From contig JABDQK010000142.1 in the NCBI GenBank assembly GCA_013042255.1, forward strand, positions 1-8,543: a stretch of 8,543 nucleotides of DNA, given 5' to 3'. The notes beneath the pieces are model-generated. The model was not told the origin of the DNA, made no database searches, and was given only the letters and a program-made list of their open reading frames with translations. Shown here in pieces: positions 5,745 through 8,543 of this stretch. The stretch comes from Flavobacteriaceae bacterium. GTDB taxonomy: Bacteria > Bacteroidota > Bacteroidia > Flavobacteriales > Flavobacteriaceae. Made by a program: the position numbers and the translations under genes. The stretch's first letter is position 1; each line of letters opens with the position of its first letter.

Positions 5745-8105
5745 AGCTTCCATCAGGTCCTGATAAGTATAGGTTTTCTGTGCTTCTTCCTGTTTATTAT
5801 AAAGGATCTCCGCTCTGATAGCTTTTAATCCTGTTACCCCCTGAAGGCCTTCCAGTTCTACAATTTCAATATTATTGGTGAAGTACCCTTTAGATTTTAA
5901 AAACGATATATACCTGAGGTACTCCAGCTCATCCGACTTCTGGGAGTAGACAATAACGAGCTTTCCCTTTTCGGTAAGCCGCTGGTCTGTGCCTTTAATA
6001 TAGGATTTGTCAATTCGCTTTTTAATGACCTCATATCTGGCGTTGTAGGTTCCGTCAACGTCAAAATGCTTTTCATCCATTCTAAAACGGATAGAGAGGG
6101 AAGTGTGGTAGACAAGGATCAGAGATGTAACATCGAGTTGAACAGGCAGATGAGGCTTAAGATTATAATAGGTGTTTTCCATTTCACACATCACCTGTAA
6201 CTGCCACAAGCGAAGATTGTTGAGATAAAGGAAATCAAATTTTCTATCCTCGGTTATTTCATCTCCTATGTACAAATTATGCTCTACACCATCGGTTTTG
6301 TATCGCTCAAAATAATGAGGAAACATCTCCTGAGCACTTTTTTGAGCCTCATCAAGGATGGCTACCAACTGTCTGTTAGTCTCCATAATGGTAGTGTCAT
6401 AATTTTTTCTGTGATCGTAATAAGTATCAGTAGATTCGTCTATCCTGGATTCGTAAGAGGTTATAATTTCTCTCAGATCCTTATGATTTTCTTTGAGATA
6501 CCTGAATACAGGGTCAATTTCAGTCTTTACAAAATTGTAGATAGATTGTTCGGTGTTGGTTTGAAGGACCTCCTTTACTTCTTCCATATGCCTGTTTACC
6601 CTGAAAATAAGTTCTTCATATATGGGGAGGCCATTTTCCTTGAAGGCCGCATCAAGAATATTCCTTATTTCAGACAGCTGGATCATGAGATCGCGCTGTA
6701 TGCTGCTATTACGTGCATTAGAAGATGCCGAAATATCAGTTTGTCCATAAAGGGGATATATATCGTTGAAAACGATTTCATTAAATGTCGGATCGTTACC
6801 TTTTAGCTCTTCATTGATAAAGCGTTTTGCTTCTTTCCTGAACTTCCAGTAAACGGCAGAATGAATTGTAGTACACTCTTTCTGGATGACTGCATCGATC
6901 AGGTTTTCCTGTTCGTTTTTCGATCTGACGACCGCAGAAACGATATAGGGCATCACGTCATCCAACTTACGTGCATTTACCCCGTTAAATTGATTTTTGA
7001 CCTCAGACACAATCTCGAGAACTCCTAATAGTTCATTGTCCCGGGCAATAGGTGCAAATATGACACTTTTGATCCCCTGTTGCTGTAAATTCTTATAGGG
7101 TTGCATCCCTTTTGATTTGTCAAAATACTTCTCTACGTCAGGGACAATGAAATATGTATTTTGATTTAATAATTTTTCATAGGATTGTTTGCAAAGTGCC
7201 TCATTACATATCTCAAAATCACTTTCATTAAGAAGGTAACTGTGCATGTCTTTGCCAAATACTCTTTCAAACTGATCGTCTTCACGACTGTAAGCAGAGA
7301 ATCCTACTTTTAAATCCTTCAATTTGAAAAAGGATTTAAAGGTTTCCTGTAGGTCAGACATAAATGTGTCACTTCCCCTTTTATTTGCAGAAATCAATTT
7401 TGATTTGATCTCAGATATTGCCTGTTCAGCAGTTGCATCGAACATATTGGCAATAACAAATCCTTTGGAAATAAAACTATTGGGTGGAATCTTTTCCTTC
7501 CACAATTTCAGATCATTTGGATGCTCTAGTAGTTCGTCTATATCCCGCTGTTTGAGGTCTTTAGCAAGTTCTGTTGGATAGAGTTCAATAAAATCAGCAT
7601 TGTACAGCACCCTGTAATAATGCATTACACCTTCGGCATTGGGTATCTTATAGAAATATGGCCTGTGAAAATCCAGTTTGTAGCCGTAATGGAATTTTAA
7701 GATTACAACACAATTCATGATGTAATCCAAACTCGCATCCTCCTTTGTCAAAGCGGGAATGAAATTATCTCCTGCGTCTTTTAATATTTTTTTAAATCTG
7801 CTGGAAGCATTGAATATAATATCCTTGTATGGCAGAGAAGCCACTTTGATCTCATTTTCAGTTAAAACCTCCGAAAACGCATCTTCAAGGATGATAGAGA
7901 TAACATCCTCGTGCTTTTCCAGAAGTGCAACATCCGTAAAACCTTCTCTGAGTATTGGGTATGGAGCCTGAGCCTTCAGAATTCTCCTGGCTTTTCCTGC
8001 CAGAAAAGCATCTTCCCCTTCCGCTATTTTTTCATAACGTTTCAGCAATTTATCAAAACTGATAAAATGCTGTAATGGCCATTCGGTTGAACTATCAGAA
8101 GTCAT
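5733..8105 (-). CDS. Large soluble GAF-domain protein, signalling role unknown
   Basis: This gene encodes 790 aa with no signal peptide or membrane segment, so it is predicted cytoplasmic. The N-terminal part (1-240) is a mixed alpha/beta region I cannot assign. Residues about 250-395 look like a GAF domain: an initial helix, strand VGFSAYSRE (267-275), a middle segment around YFIVPDVEKY (318-327), then GIKSVIFAPIARDNELLGVL (344-363), the typical paired GAF strands with a DNELLG turn. Residues 440-485 contain NDIYPLYGQTDISASS (447-462) and RDLMIQLSEI (471-480), which look strongly constrained. Residues 500-600 are helical and probably coiled-coil. The C-terminal 650-770 region contains DVDGTYNARYEVIKKRIDK (682-700) and KGKLVIVYS (713-721). 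No histidine kinase, GGDEF, EAL or HTH output is visible. Bacteroidota encode similar long GAF proteins, but I know no assigned function. GAF domains bind small ligands, including cyclic nucleotides, so a link to the convergent HD-Pycsar gene is possible but only inferred. The ATG at 8105 has an AGGAGA upstream and a consensus promoter. Confidence 0.88.
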   Translation of the reverse strand: MTSDSSTEWPLQHFISFDKLLKRYEKIAEGEDAFLAGKARRILKAQAPYPILREGFTDVALLEKHEDVISIILEDAFSEVLTENEIKVASLPYKDIIFNASSRFKKILKDAGDNFIPALTKEDASLDYIMNCVVILKFHYGYKLDFHRPYFYKIPNAEGVMHYYRVLYNADFIELYPTELAKDLKQRDIDELLEHPNDLKLWKEKIPPNSFISKGFVIANMFDATAEQAISEIKSKLISANKRGSDTFMSDLQETFKSFFKLKDLKVGFSAYSREDDQFERVFGKDMHSYLLNESDFEICNEALCKQSYEKLLNQNTYFIVPDVEKYFDKSKGMQPYKNLQQQGIKSVIFAPIARDNELLGVLEIVSEVKNQFNGVNARKLDDVMPYIVSAVVRSKNEQENLIDAVIQKECTTIHSAVYWKFRKEAKRFINEELKGNDPTFNEIVFNDIYPLYGQTDISASSNARNSSIQRDLMIQLSEIRNILDAAFKENGLPIYEELIFRVNRHMEEVKEVLQTNTEQSIYNFVKTEIDPVFRYLKENHKDLREIITSYESRIDESTDTYYDHRKNYDTTIMETNRQLVAILDEAQKSAQEMFPHYFERYKTDGVEHNLYIGDEITEDRKFDFLYLNNLRLWQLQVMCEMENTYYNLKPHLPVQLDVTSLILVYHTSLSIRFRMDEKHFDVDGTYNARYEVIKKRIDKSYIKGTDQRLTEKGKLVIVYSQKSDELEYLRYISFLKSKGYFTNNIEIVELEGLQGVTGLKAIRAEILYNKQEEAQKTYTYQDLMEALKE

Positions 8106-8115
8106 AGAGGCTTAG

Positions 8116-8121
8116 TCTCCT
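8116..8121 (-). promoter_or_regulatory. Shine-Dalgarno-like AGGAGA before the GAF gene
   Basis: The - strand reads AGGAGA, separated by 10 bases from the ATG at 8105. Bacteroidota rely little on Shine-Dalgarno pairing, so it may contribute modestly; it supports the chosen start. Confidence 0.4.
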
Positions 8122-8138
8122 ATTATCTTATAAAATTA

Positions 8139-8146
8139 CAAAACTA
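8139..8146 (-). promoter_or_regulatory. Bacteroidota-type -7 promoter element for the GAF gene
   Basis: The - strand reads TAGTTTTG here, a perfect match to the TAnnTTTG -7 consensus of Bacteroidota sigma factor promoters. It lies 33 bases upstream of the ATG at 8105, giving a short leader of roughly 25-30 nt. No clear -33 TTG box was seen at the expected distance, which weakens the call. Confidence 0.55.
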
Positions 8147-8218
8147 ATCGATTCGCTGAGGGATATAAAATTTATACGATGTTCAGCACTTTTTAGGATA
8201 TTTATAGAAATTATACCT

Positions 8219-8543
8219 ATGTCATCCTCTAAAAGACTTAGTCGAGCCTACAAAAATGCACATACCGTGCTATTTGATGATTCATCAAAGTTTATTTTCT
8301 TCAGTGATTGTCACCGCGGAGACAACAGCTTTGCCGATGATTTTGCCAACAATAGGAATATCTATTTCCACGCGTTAAGTCAGTACTATCAAGATGGGTT
8401 CCAATATTTCGAACTAGGCGACGGGGATGAATTATGGGAAAACGTAGATTTTGAAGACCTGTTCGATGCTCATAAAAATGTCTATCTGCTATTGCGTAAA
8501 TATTATATGGGAAACCGCCTGCATATGATATGGGGTAATCACG
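8219..8543 (+). CDS. Calcineurin-like metallophosphoesterase (3' end missing)
   Basis: The frame opens at ATG 8219 and stays open to the right edge (108 full codons). There is no in-frame ATG between 8180 and 8219, so this start is the natural one. The translation shows the first three metallophosphoesterase motifs in order and at normal spacing: FFSDCHRGD (residues 27-35; D30 and H32 are metal ligands), ELGDGDELW (65-73; D68) and WGNH (105-108), which should continue to GNHD just beyond the window. The C-terminal GHxH motifs lie outside. There is no signal peptide, so it should be cytoplasmic, unlike the metallophosphoesterase domain of the gene at 752-4471. The two are not close copies: this one uses SDCHRG and GDGDE where the other uses GDAG and GDNIY. 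I recall such proteins in Bacteroidota as uncharacterised Ser/Thr-phosphatase-like enzymes; the substrate is unknown. Confidence 0.88.
   Translation, partial: MSSSKRLSRAYKNAHTVLFDDSSKFIFFSDCHRGDNSFADDFANNRNIYFHALSQYYQDGFQYFELGDGDELWENVDFEDLFDAHKNVYLLLRKYYMGNRLHMIWGNH

Larger units (their letters stand above)
8106..8218. other. Divergent intergenic promoter region with short dyads
   Basis: This 113-bp AT-rich gap separates the GAF gene from the divergent metallophosphoesterase gene. It holds the TAGTTTTG element and AGGAGA of the GAF gene, an 8-bp palindrome AATCGATT (8146-8153) touching that element, and a 13-base dyad TATAAA-A-TTTATA (8164-8176). No convincing TAnnTTTG was found for the rightward gene. 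The dyads could be operator half-sites but may be chance in AT-rich DNA. Confidence 0.45.

Noticed and set aside
5729..5748. Possible bidirectional terminator (AGCTTT / AAAGCT, 8-base loop)
   Set aside because: The stem is only 6 bp, AT-rich, within coding sequence and lacks a clear T-tract, so it is too weak to call.
6279..6806. Open frame of 175 codons on the + strand
   Set aside because: It lies wholly antisense inside the GAF gene, has no family features, and its sequence is explained by the opposite strand.
8179..8196. Five-codon mini-ORF (ATG TTC AGC ACT TTT TAG) upstream of the second metallophosphoesterase
   Set aside because: It is too short, has no ribosome-binding signal, and is expected by chance; there is no sign of a leader peptide.
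1..8543. tRNA/rRNA genes, CRISPR arrays, insertion sequences, attachment sites
   Set aside because: No cloverleaf, spaced direct repeats, transposase or terminal inverted repeats were seen on reading either strand.

Overview
The window looks like chromosomal DNA from a Bacteroidota bacterium, most likely a member of the Flavobacteriaceae. The reasons are the moderate AT-richness, a match to the Bacteroidota promoter -7 consensus (TAnnTTTG), near-absence of Shine-Dalgarno sequences, and proteins of types typical of that group. No mobile element, RNA gene, CRISPR array or phage gene was seen, and the region reads as ordinary, tightly packed chromosome.

Layout. (1) Bases 1-755, + strand: the 3' part of a gene for a beta-propeller-like protein of unknown function. 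(2) Bases 752-4471, - strand: a very large gene (1239 aa) for a multidomain envelope protein. It has a lipoprotein-type signal, a calcineurin-like metallophosphoesterase, a middle domain whose motifs resemble the catalytic loop of HipA/Fam20C/PI-kinase-like enzymes, RTX-like glycine/aspartate turns, and an Omp85/BamA-type outer-membrane barrel. (3) Bases 4521-5744, + strand: an HD-domain phosphohydrolase fused to a Pycsar-type transmembrane effector domain. (4) Bases 5733-8105, - strand: a 790-aa soluble GAF-domain protein with no recognisable output domain. (5) Bases 8219-8543, + strand: the 5' end of a second metallophosphoesterase gene, cut by the window edge.

The five genes strictly alternate in strand. 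The two convergent junctions overlap (4 bp at 752-755, 12 bp at 5733-5744). The two divergent junctions are short promoter regions (49 bp at 4472-4520, 113 bp at 8106-8218). No two genes can therefore form a simple operon. A shared theme is phosphoester chemistry and nucleotide-type sensing: two metallophosphoesterases, one HD phosphohydrolase, one possible kinase fold, one GAF sensor and one cyclic-nucleotide-effector-type membrane domain. Whether they act together is inference, and no nucleotide cyclase gene is present.

The most notable items are the phosphatase / kinase-like / outer-membrane-barrel fusion, and the HD-Pycsar effector fusion without a neighbouring cyclase.
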